From contig NZ_CP039396.1 in NCBI RefSeq assembly GCF_004803915.1, positions 124,001 through 188,000 on the forward strand: 64,000 nucleotides of DNA. The letters are read 5' to 3'. The position numbers and the translations under genes were made by a program. Position 1 is the first letter of the stretch; each line of letters begins with the position of its first letter. This document shows, in pieces, positions 1 through 10,676 of the stretch. Origin of the DNA: Duncaniella dubosii (GTDB lineage: Bacteria; Bacteroidota; Bacteroidia; Bacteroidales; Muribaculaceae). The notes below the pieces were generated by a model. It was not told where the DNA came from, made no database searches, and saw nothing but the letters and a program-made list of their open reading frames with translations.

Positions 1-90
1 TTAATGTGATTTAAGGTGCTACGGTTTATAGCAACCTGTGTGATGATGGATGATATTTAAGTGTTAAAACGTTGGTGAGGAGGATTCGCG

Positions 91-1914
91 TCAGAGCGAT
101 TTCAGATATAGGAAGTCTTTTGTCAGGCCGGCGTTCTGACGAATTGATTCGTCTACATTCGGGCCGTTGTTTTCCCATACATTACCCGGGCCGTTGGCAT
201 TCTGGAGATACTTTTCTCCCTCAGTCCAGTTATCCTTGACGTTGATGAACGACGAGCCCTCGTCAGTGTAAAGATAGAACCAATGGTTTGGATCATGTGC
301 ATAGCCGGGGACATAGATGTCACGCACACAGTTTTCAGTTACCCAGCTGTGAGGCTGAGAACCAAGGGTATATACACCTGCCACGTCATACATGTGCTTG
401 GCGTAGTGGTGGATAAGATTAGCATGCACCCGGTTGTTGCGCATGCAGTTGACGGTGCGCGTCCATCCCCAGCCGAGATTGATGCCGCTATATGACACAT
501 CGTTGATTTCATTGTGCTCGATGTTGATTCCTTTGACATATCCTGCACAGATGCCGAGAGTGCCCCAATCCTCATTGGTCACATCAGTTATGAGATTGTT
601 AGCAATCGTAAGATCGGCACATACCTCACGTCCGTCAGCCGGATCGTATGGCAAATGGGTTTCATGGGAAGCAGGGCTGAAACTGCCGACAACGATTCCA
701 TTTCCGGCGATGTCGCGGAACAGGCATCCCTCAATCAGTCCTCCTTCGGTTCCCCACTCGTAGTCAAGACCTGAAGAACCGAGATGTTCGAAACGGCATT
801 TTAGGAAATCGACATCATTCGCTCCCTTTACCGTCACGGCAGCCTCGGGGCGGCCAAGCCATCCCTGATTGTCAAGTTTATGGTTCTGCGGACGCTCCAT
901 TTTAGGATTTATCTTGTAGCCGTCGGTCATATACATGCCGGCCTGGAGAGGGACATGCCCTTTAAGCGACGGACGCATCCATGTGGTGTATTCAAAACCG
1001 ATATTTTCGATTCTGACATTTTCCACTCTGCGGTCAAGAGTTCCTTCGATATTCATAAGCGTCTCCACTGCAGGGACAACGGCTTCAGCCACCGTCTCTC
1101 CGGGAAGAGGATAATAATACAGTTTACGTGTATCGATGTCATGATACCATTCACCCGGCACATCAAGCAGTTCTTTGGCATTGGTGAGGTAGAAAGCTGA
1201 ATTGTGTCCGTCGGTAGTCACCATAGGGCGTGGCCACGGATGTTCAAACTGAATCCGGCTTTCAGGATTGTGAAATCTCACAGCGGCGCTGTCGCCTTGG
1301 ATATCAATTGATTTAATACGCAGATTGGCTACACACCACATTTCGTGAAGCACCATTTCCGCGTATGGCGACTTTACAATTTTCTTTACCGCTTCAGCAG
1401 GCACCCAGAGCACTTCGTTTGCAGGGTCGTTGTTCAGAATACGATACATCTTTTCAAAATCCTCGACATCGCGGGCCCGCACGGCCTTCTTTCCGTTGAC
1501 ATAGAGCTGACGGAAATCGAGCGGACGGCCGTTGAACTGAGGGACATCGGCCACAAGCAGTTTGCCTTGACGCTTCCAGCCATCAATCTTAACACCACCG
1601 CTCAGCCATGCGCCGCCCTCGGAGGTGATTACAGTCGGCGACGACGGAGTACCGCTGTCCTCAGGACGGATGAACACCGGCTCATATACATCGTAGACAC
1701 CCGAAGCCATATGAATAGAGATTCCAGACCCCACTCCTTCGACTGCCTGCCGGCGCATTTCGCGAGCCTGACGCAGTGCGGAAGTCAAAGTCGCCTTCGG
1801 TGAGTTTTTGCTTCCGTCGTTGGCATCGTTACCGTTAGGCGACACATAGACATCGGCCGCTGAAAGTGAGAATGCAGTGAGGACAAGCCCCACTGCCATT
1901 ATTTTTTTTCTCAT
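91..1914 (-). CDS. Secreted right-handed beta-helix glycosidase, GH141-like
   Basis: The product (607 aa from the chosen start) begins with a signal peptide (MRKKIMAVGLVLTAFSLSAA). It is followed by a YVSPNGNDANDGS segment and a block containing RPEDSG and FRQLYVNGKKAVRAR, a layout I associate with GH141 and related parallel beta-helix enzymes. The C-terminal two thirds contain repeated asparagine-rich coils (for example NLITDV and HNEINDV) typical of a beta-helix. GH141 members cleave fucosyl or xylosyl linkages in pectin or xylan, but the substrate here is inferred only from family resemblance. The reading frame opens further upstream to 1983, but that would overlap the GH127 gene and bury the signal peptide, so ATG at 1914 is chosen. 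The gap to the upstream GH127 gene is 47 bp, which suggests an operon. A polysaccharide lyase or another beta-helix hydrolase remains possible. Confidence 0.7.
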   Translation of the reverse strand: MRKKIMAVGLVLTAFSLSAADVYVSPNGNDANDGSKNSPKATLTSALRQAREMRRQAVEGVGSGISIHMASGVYDVYEPVFIRPEDSGTPSSPTVITSEGGAWLSGGVKIDGWKRQGKLLVADVPQFNGRPLDFRQLYVNGKKAVRARDVEDFEKMYRILNNDPANEVLWVPAEAVKKIVKSPYAEMVLHEMWCVANLRIKSIDIQGDSAAVRFHNPESRIQFEHPWPRPMVTTDGHNSAFYLTNAKELLDVPGEWYHDIDTRKLYYYPLPGETVAEAVVPAVETLMNIEGTLDRRVENVRIENIGFEYTTWMRPSLKGHVPLQAGMYMTDGYKINPKMERPQNHKLDNQGWLGRPEAAVTVKGANDVDFLKCRFEHLGSSGLDYEWGTEGGLIEGCLFRDIAGNGIVVGSFSPASHETHLPYDPADGREVCADLTIANNLITDVTNEDWGTLGICAGYVKGINIEHNEINDVSYSGINLGWGWTRTVNCMRNNRVHANLIHHYAKHMYDVAGVYTLGSQPHSWVTENCVRDIYVPGYAHDPNHWFYLYTDEGSSFINVKDNWTEGEKYLQNANGPGNVWENNGPNVDESIRQNAGLTKDFLYLKSL

Positions 1915-1961
1915 GATGTTGATTCGAAATATTGGAAAAAATGAAAGTTCAGACCGCTTTA

Positions 1962-4049
1962 TCAGCGTGCGAGAGGAAGCCATACACTCATTTCAGACTT
2001 GTCGCGGTTACCCCATGCGAAATACGGGATGAGTGTCACTTTGACTTTCTCGTCTGCGCTTCCGACCTCACGATAGAGCTTGCCGGTCCAGTCTCCGCCG
2101 TCGACAAGACGTGCTTCAGTCTCAAGGGCAGTCATGTGGCTGCCGTCGATGGTGATATCCTTGGTTGTGAATTTGGCATCGGCCGGAATGAGTATATCGT
2201 CAAGAGCGTTGCCACCTTCAATGTCGATACCTTCGAGGCAATATACGAGCGGACCGCGCTTGACGGCTGTATGATTACGGGTTTCCTCGACAAGAGGATT
2301 CGATTCAAGAAGCTTGGTCTTCATTTCCATGTCGAATGTCACCTCATCGCCCGGCTTCCAAGTGCGGTCGAGAGTGATATAGCTGTCGGGGGTTACTTTC
2401 ACATCTTCCTTAACCCCATTTACAGCCACTGTCGCATTATCGCACCATGAAGGAACGCGGAGTTTGAGAGCGAGTTTCTGTTTCTTGGGAACTTCGACAA
2501 GATTTATGACCACCTTTCCGTCGTAGGGATAGCCGGTGTGCTGTGTCACCACAAGGGGACGCTTCTTGCCGAGCGACGTGCGGAGTTCGCTGTCACCGTA
2601 AAGATTGAACCAGAGAGTGCTGTCATTTACAGTATAGGCATAGTTCTGAGCCTCGCAGATTGTACGGAGAGTGTTTGGCGGGCAGCAGAAACAACTGATA
2701 TATTCCTCGCGTGTCTTCGGCCAACGGAGAGTATATGGCAAATCATCGCTCATACGGAGCGGATTGGTGTAGAAGTAACGTTTGCCGTCAAGACTGACAC
2801 CACTGAGCACACTGTTGTAGAGAGCTGTCTCCACTATGTCGGCATACTTGGCATCGCCGGTGGCTTCGAGCATTCTCCAGTTGAAAAGCATATTGCCGAT
2901 ATTGGCACATGTTTCGTTGTGAGCGGTGCTGTTGGGGAGCTGATAGGGACGGCCATAGCTCTGATGAACCTTCTGGATGCTGTCAGGCTCATAGCATGTG
3001 CCGTCGGGGGAAGTGCCGTCGTAGAGAGCGCCACATGCGCCGGTGACATACATTTTGCGGTTAACGATGTCGTTCCAGATGCTTGTGAGATTTTTCATCA
3101 GCTGCTCTTCGCCTGTCTCTGCATAGAGGTCGGCCACACCGGCATACAGATAGTTGGCGCGGACAGCATGTCCCATCGCATTATACTGGTCGCGGAAAGG
3201 TATGCGGTCCTGATTGTCGTCAGTTCCGTTCTCCACGAGACCGCGGATGTTGATGAGATTGTTTGCAAGGTCGAGATAACGCGGATTGCCTGTTTCTCGA
3301 TACATTTCCACCACACCCATATAGTGTGACGGACAGATTGCATTGCGTGCAAGCTCGGCAGAAGCTGTCTCATAGAAATTACACAGGAAGTCTGTGGCCT
3401 TTACGGCAGCATCAAACAGAGTCGTCTTCCCGGTGGCTCTCTTGTGGATGATACCGGCCATCATGAGGTGGCCGAGATTATAGGTCTCGAAATTCAGACG
3501 GTTTGCAAACGCCCCCTTCTCGTCCGCGCTTCCGACCTTAGTGCCGATGACGGTCTGTTCCTTGTGATGGGCATGGGTATCCACCCCACGGTTGCGCTCG
3601 TCGATGATGACAGGCGTATGGATATATCCGTCGGCACGCTGTGCTTTGACAACCTGCTTGATAAACTTATCCATCAGAGCATCGAGCTTGGGGTCTTTGT
3701 TGACCGCATAGACAGCAGCCACAGCCTCAAGCCACTTATACATGTCACCGTCATGGAAAGGAGGGCCCCAGTGCTCACCTTCGCATGTGCCGGCTGCTAT
3801 TTCGAAATTACGGAAACCGTGTGAAACATCAGGATTGGCCCATGTCTCCCACATGCTTTGCAGGGATGTCCCGCTATAGACATCGAAACGCTCACCCCAG
3901 AATCCGCCGGTCCATTTTACAGAACCGATAGGTGTATTTACCATAACTGCATGCTTGCTTTCTGACATGTCAGTAAGTCCACCACCTTGGGCAAATGCGC
4001 TCAATGAAATCGCTGCACAGGAAACAATGGCATTAAATCTATGAAACAT
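1962..4049 (-). CDS. GH127 beta-L-arabinofuranosidase (DUF1680 family)
   Basis: The product is 695 aa with an N-terminal signal peptide ending near AFAQ, so it is predicted to be periplasmic or surface-associated. It carries the GH127 zinc-thiolate active site: E379 and C381 in an ETC motif, and C455/C456 in CCPPN. In the characterised HypBA1 enzyme the equivalent cysteines bind zinc and one acts as nucleophile. The family removes beta-L-arabinofuranose from plant glycoproteins or pectin side chains. It is the first gene of a minus-strand pair with the beta-helix enzyme and lies back to back with a GH29 fucosidase, so the cluster probably trims arabinose- and fucose-bearing plant glycans. No SusC/SusD pair adjoins it within the window. 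Confidence 0.9.
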   Translation of the reverse strand: MFHRFNAIVSCAAISLSAFAQGGGLTDMSESKHAVMVNTPIGSVKWTGGFWGERFDVYSGTSLQSMWETWANPDVSHGFRNFEIAAGTCEGEHWGPPFHDGDMYKWLEAVAAVYAVNKDPKLDALMDKFIKQVVKAQRADGYIHTPVIIDERNRGVDTHAHHKEQTVIGTKVGSADEKGAFANRLNFETYNLGHLMMAGIIHKRATGKTTLFDAAVKATDFLCNFYETASAELARNAICPSHYMGVVEMYRETGNPRYLDLANNLINIRGLVENGTDDNQDRIPFRDQYNAMGHAVRANYLYAGVADLYAETGEEQLMKNLTSIWNDIVNRKMYVTGACGALYDGTSPDGTCYEPDSIQKVHQSYGRPYQLPNSTAHNETCANIGNMLFNWRMLEATGDAKYADIVETALYNSVLSGVSLDGKRYFYTNPLRMSDDLPYTLRWPKTREEYISCFCCPPNTLRTICEAQNYAYTVNDSTLWFNLYGDSELRTSLGKKRPLVVTQHTGYPYDGKVVINLVEVPKKQKLALKLRVPSWCDNATVAVNGVKEDVKVTPDSYITLDRTWKPGDEVTFDMEMKTKLLESNPLVEETRNHTAVKRGPLVYCLEGIDIEGGNALDDILIPADAKFTTKDITIDGSHMTALETEARLVDGGDWTGKLYREVGSADEKVKVTLIPYFAWGNRDKSEMSVWLPLAR

Positions 4050-4082
4050 AAGTAGTTGGATTAGATGTAAGAATTTAGATTA

Positions 4083-4114
4083 CAAAGTTAAAGAAATAAT
4101 ATCATACTTACAAC
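4083..4114 (-). promoter_or_regulatory. Bacteroidota-type promoter for the GH127 operon
   Basis: Read on the minus strand there is a TTG-containing -33 element, a spacer of about 20 bp, and a TAACTTTG -7 box matching TAnnTTTG. The box ends about 33 bp before the GH127 start codon. The 225-bp gap also has to hold the promoter of the divergent GH29 gene, for which I see no convincing box. Confidence 0.6.
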
Positions 4115-4274
4115 TTTCGACCTCTTTTAATTTGAATTTTACAATAAGTACCGCCTTTTTACTGTCAAAAATCCATTGTTTTGCCATATTCGCTTGCCAA
4201 TAAGCTGTAAATTTCAAAAATTATGCGTAAATTTACCCGTCGACCTGATTACATCACAAACTTAAACCAAGGCC

Positions 4275-5603
4275 ATGAATCTAAAAATCAAAATAATCTC
4301 ATGTCTGCTGTCGGCGCTAAGCCCGATAATCATGACTGCCGCCACGACCGACAGCCACTACACTCCTTCGCCTGAAGTTATAAATTCACAGAAGGAATTC
4401 GAGACCGACCGTTTCGGCATTTTTATTCACTGGGGTATTTACAGTATGTTCGCCCGTGGCGAATGGTATCTTAACTACGGACCGAAAGCCGATGAGTATG
4501 CCAAAGCGGCCAAGGGTTTCTATCCTGCCGACTTCGATGCGTCAGCATGGGTTTCGGCCATCAAGGATTCCGGAGCACGCTACATATGTTTTACAACCCG
4601 GCACCACGACGGCTTTTCAATGTTTCACACTGCCGAATCGGACTATAATATAGTAGACGCGACACCATTCAAGCGCGATGTGCTAAAAGAGCTGTCCGAC
4701 GAATGCCGGAGGCAGAACGTAAAACTACACCTATATTATTCACATATCGACTGGACACGCGACGACTATCCGTGGGGACGCACCGGAAGGACAACAGGCA
4801 AAGATTCGCTCAAAGCCGACTGGCCTCATTACTATGCGTTCATGAACCGCCAGCTCCGCGAACTCCTGACCAACTACGGTCCGATACGTGCTGTGTGGTT
4901 CGACGGATGGTGGGACCATGACGAGGACAAGACACCTTTCGACTGGGAACTGCCGGAACAATACCGGATGATCCACGAACTCCAGCCGGCATGTATGATA
5001 GGCAACAACCACCATCAGACGCCGTTTGAAGGTGAAGACCTACAGATTTTCGAACGCGATCTGCCGGGCGAAAACACCGCCGGACTTTCAGGACAGGCCA
5101 TCAGCCGTCTGCCTCTCGAAACCTGCAACACGATGAACGGCATGTGGGGCTACAAAATAGAAGACACGGATTATAAAGATACGCGCACGCTCATCCACTA
5201 TCTCGTAAAGACAGCAGGCATGGGCGCGAATCTGCTCCTGAACATCGGCCCGCAACCAAACGGCGAACTTCCGGCTGCCGCACTCGAACGTCTGAAAGAA
5301 ATGGGTAAATGGATGCGCGAAAACGGCGAGACCATCTATGGAACGTCAGCAGGCCCGTTTCCGGCGCAGGAATGGGGCACCTGCACACGAAAAGGCTCAC
5401 GCCTGTTCGTCCACCTGCTGACACCGAAGTCAACCGACATATTTCTTCCGGCAAAGCTGAATATCAGAAAAGCGACAGTCCTCGCCGACGGATCAAAAGT
5501 CAGGTTTTCAAAAAATGACAACGGTGTGACACTACATCTCGATGCCATCCCCGACTGCATAGACCATATCATAGAACTCGAAATCAACCAGCCCGTCAAA
5601 TAG
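4275..5603 (+). CDS. GH29 alpha-L-fucosidase
   Basis: The product is 442 aa with a signal peptide (cut near MTAA). It shows GH29 signatures: FGIFIHWGIYS (about 47-57), TTRHHDGF (about 107-114), and AVWFDGWWD, where D210 is at the family's nucleophile position. The length fits a catalytic barrel plus a short C-terminal beta domain. The reaction is hydrolysis of terminal alpha-linked L-fucose. It is transcribed divergently from the GH127/beta-helix pair, and cutC starts only 10 bp after its stop codon. Whether the natural substrate is mucin, human milk oligosaccharide or plant xyloglucan cannot be read from the sequence. Confidence 0.92.
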   Translation: MNLKIKIISCLLSALSPIIMTAATTDSHYTPSPEVINSQKEFETDRFGIFIHWGIYSMFARGEWYLNYGPKADEYAKAAKGFYPADFDASAWVSAIKDSGARYICFTTRHHDGFSMFHTAESDYNIVDATPFKRDVLKELSDECRRQNVKLHLYYSHIDWTRDDYPWGRTGRTTGKDSLKADWPHYYAFMNRQLRELLTNYGPIRAVWFDGWWDHDEDKTPFDWELPEQYRMIHELQPACMIGNNHHQTPFEGEDLQIFERDLPGENTAGLSGQAISRLPLETCNTMNGMWGYKIEDTDYKDTRTLIHYLVKTAGMGANLLLNIGPQPNGELPAAALERLKEMGKWMRENGETIYGTSAGPFPAQEWGTCTRKGSRLFVHLLTPKSTDIFLPAKLNIRKATVLADGSKVRFSKNDNGVTLHLDAIPDCIDHIIELEINQPVK

Positions 5604-5613
5604 TCCGGCCATC

Positions 5614-6375
5614 ATGACAACCGAATTTCAACACCCAAAACCGATTCTTGAAGTCTGCTGCGGGGACATACAAAGCATATATGCTGCAAAAACAGGTGGC
5701 GCACACCGCATAGAGCTGTGCAGCGCATTGTCGGAAGGAGGAGTGACACCCTCAGCCGGACTCATACGTGAGGCCGTCAGCTCAGGCATCCCGGCCGTTC
5801 ATATACTCATCCGTCCGCGCGGAGGAGATTTTCTATACAGCGAAGACGAAATACGCCTGATGGAAACCGATATCCGTTGCGCCGTCAGCTCAGGAGTTGA
5901 CGGGGTGGTAATCGGAGCATTGACATCAGACGGCGATATAGACATGACAACATGCCGACGGCTTATCGAAACTGCCGGAGATTGCTCAGTCACTTTCCAT
6001 CGTGCGTTTGATCTCTGCCGAAATCCTCAGAAAGCCCTTGAAGACATTATCAGCCTCGGATGTGACCGCATACTCACCTCCGGGCTTGCCCGGTCGGCTA
6101 TGGAAGGAGCCGAAACACTCCGACGGCTCAACCGCCAGGCTGCCGGACGCATAACCCTGCTGGCCGGAGGCGGTGTCACACCAGATAACGCACGCGAAAT
6201 CCTCTCGTCAACCGGGTTAAACGAACTTCATGCCTCGGCGAAAACATCAGTAGCCAGCGCCATGACATTCCGTCGGCAATCAGTCTGCATGGGCATACCT
6301 GATAAAGACGAATATATCCGCACAATGACCGATGCCGCTACCGTAGCGGCTATAATATCTGCCATTTCCGGCTGA
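5614..6375 (+). CDS. cutC: CutC family protein
   Basis: The 253-aa product opens with LEVCCGDIQSIYAAKTGGAH followed by RIELCSALSEGG, the family signature of CutC TIM-barrel proteins. It has no signal peptide and should be cytoplasmic. CutC was named for copper homeostasis, but its biochemical role is unsettled. It sits 10 bp downstream of the fucosidase gene and is probably co-transcribed with it. Confidence 0.88.
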   Translation: MTTEFQHPKPILEVCCGDIQSIYAAKTGGAHRIELCSALSEGGVTPSAGLIREAVSSGIPAVHILIRPRGGDFLYSEDEIRLMETDIRCAVSSGVDGVVIGALTSDGDIDMTTCRRLIETAGDCSVTFHRAFDLCRNPQKALEDIISLGCDRILTSGLARSAMEGAETLRRLNRQAAGRITLLAGGGVTPDNAREILSSTGLNELHASAKTSVASAMTFRRQSVCMGIPDKDEYIRTMTDAATVAAIISAISG

Positions 6376-6425
6376 GCGCAGCAATGAAAAGAGAACCATA
6401 ATGACCACCGCCATCATAACACATC

Positions 6426-9061
6426 ATGAATCACAACAAACTTTTCAGCATAATATTTTCAGCCACTGCCGTTTGCCTCCCAATAGCGGCAAACGGCACC
6501 GCTATTGGGCATGACACCGTAACTGAGACAGATTTCAAAACCAAGGAAGCCTATACAGGTGACAGTCTCGCAACCGCCTGGCTCAACGCTCAGACAGGAC
6601 TCACGCCTGAAGAAAGGGATGCGATAAAATTCCTTTACGCCTACATGCCTCTTGCCGACCGCAACGGCTACGCGCCGGAGTTTTTTCTTGCCAATGTCCG
6701 CTCGTCACTGCGAGCTGCCGAGGAAATGCCGTGGGGAAAGACCGTCCCCCACCGCGAATTCCGCCACTTCGTGTTGCCGGTGCGTGTCAACAATGAGAGT
6801 CTTGACCTGTCGCGTCCCGTTTTCTACAAAGAGCTGAAAGACCGCGTAAAGGGTATGAGTATGGAGGACGCAATTCTCGAAGTGAACCACTGGTGTCATG
6901 AAAAAGCTACTTACCAGCCGTCAGACGCACGCACAAGCAGCCCGCTGAGCACAGTCAGTCAGGCCATAGGCCGCTGTGGAGAGGAATCTACTTTTACTGT
7001 AGCAGCCCTGCGTGCGGTAGGCATCCCGGCACGTCAGGTCTACACTCCGCGATGGGCGCACACCGACGACAACCACGCTTGGGTAGAGGCTTGGGCCAAC
7101 GGAAAATGGTATTTTATAGGAGCTTGCGAACCTGAACCGATATTAAATCTCGCGTGGTTCAACTCTCCTGCATCACGCGGTATGTTGATGAATACCAAAG
7201 TTTTCGGACGCTATGACGGCCCGGAGGAAGTGCTCGAACGCAAACCGACCACCACAATCATAAATGTAACTGAAAACTATGCCCCCACACGCACAGTCGA
7301 AGTTGTAGTAAAAGACATCAATGGAAATCCTGTAGAAAACGCGACTGTCAATTTCTCGCTTTATAATTATGCCGAATTCTATCCCGTAGCAGTCAAGAAA
7401 TCCGGCCTCAACGGGCACGCAAGTCTCAAAGGCGGCATAGGCGACTTCATAATATGGGCTTCCGACGGCAAAAACTTCGGCATAGTCAAAGCCGGAGGTT
7501 CAGACACAAATGTGCAGGAGATAATACTTGACAAGGCTTCCGACTGGACCGGCACTCTTGAGTTTGACATCACTCCGCCGGCCGCATCGGCCTCACTCAC
7601 CTCTCCGACTCCTGAACAACGCAGACTCAACGACCTACTCACAGCACGCGAAGACTCTATCCGAATGGCCTATGTAGTCACCTTTGCAACCCCGGAAAGC
7701 GCGTCAGCTCTGGCCAAAAGTCTCGGAACAGACGAAGGCAAGACCAAAGAAGTTCTTATCCAATCACGCGGCAACCACTCAGGCATAAGTAAATTTCTAA
7801 CCGGCATTCCGGCAGATCAACGCGACAAAGCCCTCCGTCTGCTTCTCGCCGTTTCAGAAAAAGACCGCCGTGACATATCGGCCGAAGTACTCACCGACCA
7901 TCTTGCGACCCCGGAAACTGAGAGTCCTCTTTTTGACCGATACATAATGAACCCACGAATCGAGAACGAGCCTCTGACAGCCTACAAGGCATTTTTCCGC
8001 TCAAAAATCCCGCAGGAAGATGCCCAGCGCTACCGTTCCAACCCTAAAGAATGGGTCAGTTGGTGTCGCGACAACATTGCTGCCGATACAGTCTGGAATC
8101 AACCCGGCATACCGATGTCGCCTGAGGCAGTCTGGAACCTCCGTATGGCCGACAGCCGTTCACTCGGCATATTTTTTGTTGCCTCAGCCCGTAGCATGGG
8201 TATCGCCTCGCGCATTGATCCGGTGACGGGGAAGACGCAATACGCCGACGAAAACGGCAACTGGAACGATGTGAAGTTCACTGACGAAACACTCTCTCCG
8301 TCATCGCCAAAAGGTCGGCTTAATCTCTCATTCGCCCCCTCGGCAGAACCGTCGACCCGAAATATTACTCACAGTTCACATTGTCAAAAATTGAAAACGG
8401 ACTGCCAAGACTGCTCGAATATGAAGAAAGCGACACGTACAAATCGATAACCGGACGCGGCCCGGAACTTGACGAGGGGCGCTACGTCCTCATCACCGGC
8501 CAGCGTATGGCCGACGGTGGCGTGCTCGCGAGGGCAGATTTCTTCAACATAACAGCCGGAACGACTACTGAACGCCCCCTTAAAATCCGACAGGACAGCA
8601 CAGAAATTCAGGTAATAGGCTCATTCAATTCCGAAAACATGTATCACGATCTCGAAACCGGCACTGACAAGAGCCTGCTTTCTACGACAGGACGAGGCTA
8701 CTATATCGTCGGACTCATCCAGCCGAATCATGAGCCGACAGCCCATAATCTAAACGACATATCTGCAACAGCAGCCGAATTCGAGAAACGCGGCAATAAA
8801 ATGATACTCCTGTTCGCTGACGAAAATGAGGCACGAAGGTTTGACCGAGGCCGTTTTCCGTCACTTCCGGCAAACGTGGTGTTCGGCACAGACATCAATT
8901 CGACAAATCTCAATGAAATCACTACCAATCTGAACCTTACGACATCAGAACGCCCGATTTTCATCGTGGCCGACACATTCAACCGCGTCGTTTTCGTCTC
9001 TCAGGGCTACACAATCGGCCTTGGCGAAACCCTGACCGACATCCTCCACCGCATAGACTGA
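6426..9061 (+). CDS. Secreted transglutaminase-like protein, broken by a one-base deletion
   Basis: The N-terminal part (frame from 6426) has a signal peptide and a transglutaminase-like core: C184 in GRCGEES and H217 in DDNHAWVEAW, followed by acidic residues. Beta-sandwich repeats follow. The frame derails at about 8351 and stops at 8450. In the next frame the sequence DPKYYSQFTLSKIENGLPRL continues smoothly and runs to 9061. Restoring one G at 8351 (CCGTC back to CCGGTC) gives a single 878-aa ORF. The C-terminal part resembles a redox or thioredoxin-like tail, but I cannot name it. Family members are predicted periplasmic or surface proteins of unknown substrate. The break is probably a sequencing error (see findings). 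Confidence 0.8.
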
Positions 9062-9083
9062 CTGCACTGAAATCCATGTAAAG

Positions 9084-9129
9084 ATATAAATCCGGCAATC
9101 ACCCGAATGGGAGATTGCCGGATTTATAT
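9084..9129. terminator. Bidirectional terminator hairpin
   Basis: A perfect 17-bp stem (9084-9100 with 9113-9129) and a 12-nt loop lie between two convergent genes, the transglutaminase-like gene and the DUF1846 gene. The stem ends are A/T-rich on both sides, so it could stop transcription in either direction. Confidence 0.85.
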
Positions 9130-9169
9130 GTATCTACTTGTTTTTACACCTAAGTTTCCCGGAGGGAGC

Positions 9170-10636
9170 TTACTTTTTCTTCTTTGCCGGATCGCAGGTA
9201 AGACCTACGCCGAGTTTTTTGAATATCTTATGGTCGACCTCGCCAAGCATCACAGTAGAGTGTACCTGACAACCGTTGAGTTCAGGGAGTTTTTCAAGCG
9301 CGCGACGGCAATTCTCGTCATCGGTGCTCAACACAGAGAGAGCCACGAGCACCTCGTCGGTGTGGAGACGCGGATTGCGGCTGCGCAGATAGTTGATTTT
9401 CGTATTCTGTATCGGTTCGATCATTGCCTGCGGAATAAGTTTGACCGAATGGTCTATGCCGGCGAGATATTTCACGGCATTAAGTATGAGAGCCGCACTT
9501 GGTCCGAGCAGAGAGCTTGTCTCAGCCGTGATGATAGTTCCGTCGGCAAGTTCGATGGCCGAACACGGCACACCGCTACGCTCGGCTCTTTCGCGGGCAA
9601 CAACCGTCGGGCGGCGATAAGAGGTGTCAATCTTGGCCTGCTTGAAAAGAAGGGCGATCTTGTTGACCTCACCTTCATTGTCGTCCCCCTGTGCGAAACG
9701 ATTGAGCGCAGTGTAGTAGCGACGGATAATCTCATCTTTCGAAGCACGGCAGCAGACCTCATCGTCATTGATACAGAATCCTACCATATTGACACCCATA
9801 TCAGTAGGCGACTTGTAGGGATTTTCGCCATAGATGCCCTCGAAAAGAGCATTAAGGACAGGGAATATCTCAATGTCACGGTTATAGTTGATAGCAGTCT
9901 TGCCATACGCCTCAAGATGGAATGGATCTATCATATTGACATCATTGAGGTCGGCCGTAGCAGCCTCATAGGCAATGTTCACAGGGTGCTTGAGCGGGAG
10001 ACTCCACACCGGGAAGGTTTCAAACTTCGCATAACCGGCCTCTATGCCACGCTTGTGCTCATTGTAAAGCTGACTGAGACATACTGCCATCTTACCGCTG
10101 CCGGGACCGGGGGCGGTGACGATGACAAGCGGACGCGAAGTCTCCACATAGTCGTTGCGTCCGAAACCGTCGTCAGAATCAATGAGATCGACATTGGTCG
10201 GATAGCCCTCGATGGTGTAGTGATAATAGGTGGTGATGCCGAGGCGTTCGAGTCGCTGACGGAAAGCATCGGCACTGCTCTGGCCGTTGTAGTGGGTAAC
10301 AACTACCGACCCGACAAGGAAACCGCGTTTCTGAAACTCCTCGCGCAGACGCAACACATCCATGTCGTAGGTGATGCCAAGATCATTGCGCACCTTGTTT
10401 TTTTCGATGTCAAGCGCGCTGATCACAATCACAATCTCTGCCTGATCGCTGAGCTGGCTGAGCATACGGAGCTTGCTGTCAGGCTGAAAACCCGGAAGCA
10501 CACGGCTCGCATGGTGGTCATCAAACAATTTACCTCCAAGTTCGAGATAAAGCTTGTTGCCGAACTGGGCTATACGCTCCTTAATGTGTTCGGACTGAAT
10601 TTTGAGATATTTCTCGTTGTCAAAACCGTATTTCAT
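9170..10636 (-). CDS. DUF1846 domain-containing protein
   Basis: The 488-aa product has no signal peptide and matches the DUF1846 family in length and in motifs such as LELGGKLFDDHHASRVLPGF near the N-terminus and APGPGSGKMAVCLSQLYNEH in the middle. The latter contains a P-loop-like GPGSGK. The family is widespread in anaerobes; structures are known, but I know of no agreed function. An equally long plus-strand frame covers the same DNA, but its translation has no recognisable domain and low-complexity composition. A consensus promoter sits just upstream and a strong terminator just downstream, so the gene is a single transcription unit. Confidence 0.88.
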   Translation of the reverse strand: MKYGFDNEKYLKIQSEHIKERIAQFGNKLYLELGGKLFDDHHASRVLPGFQPDSKLRMLSQLSDQAEIVIVISALDIEKNKVRNDLGITYDMDVLRLREEFQKRGFLVGSVVVTHYNGQSSADAFRQRLERLGITTYYHYTIEGYPTNVDLIDSDDGFGRNDYVETSRPLVIVTAPGPGSGKMAVCLSQLYNEHKRGIEAGYAKFETFPVWSLPLKHPVNIAYEAATADLNDVNMIDPFHLEAYGKTAINYNRDIEIFPVLNALFEGIYGENPYKSPTDMGVNMVGFCINDDEVCCRASKDEIIRRYYTALNRFAQGDDNEGEVNKIALLFKQAKIDTSYRRPTVVARERAERSGVPCSAIELADGTIITAETSSLLGPSAALILNAVKYLAGIDHSVKLIPQAMIEPIQNTKINYLRSRNPRLHTDEVLVALSVLSTDDENCRRALEKLPELNGCQVHSTVMLGEVDHKIFKKLGVGLTCDPAKKKK

Positions 10637-10645
10637 AACGGATTA

Positions 10646-10676
10646 CAAAAGTACGACATTTCCACGAACCGACAAA
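10646..10676 (-). promoter_or_regulatory. Bacteroidota-type promoter for the DUF1846 gene
   Basis: On the minus strand, TTTG (-33) is followed after exactly 19 bp by TACTTTTG (-7), a near-ideal match to TTTG-N19-TAnnTTTG. The box ends only about 10 bp before the ATG, so the 5' leader would be very short. Confidence 0.75.

Noticed and set aside
2538..3329. Plus-strand frame of 263 codons inside the GH127 gene
   Set aside because: Antisense shadow of a gene with clear active-site motifs; no promoter or family resemblance.
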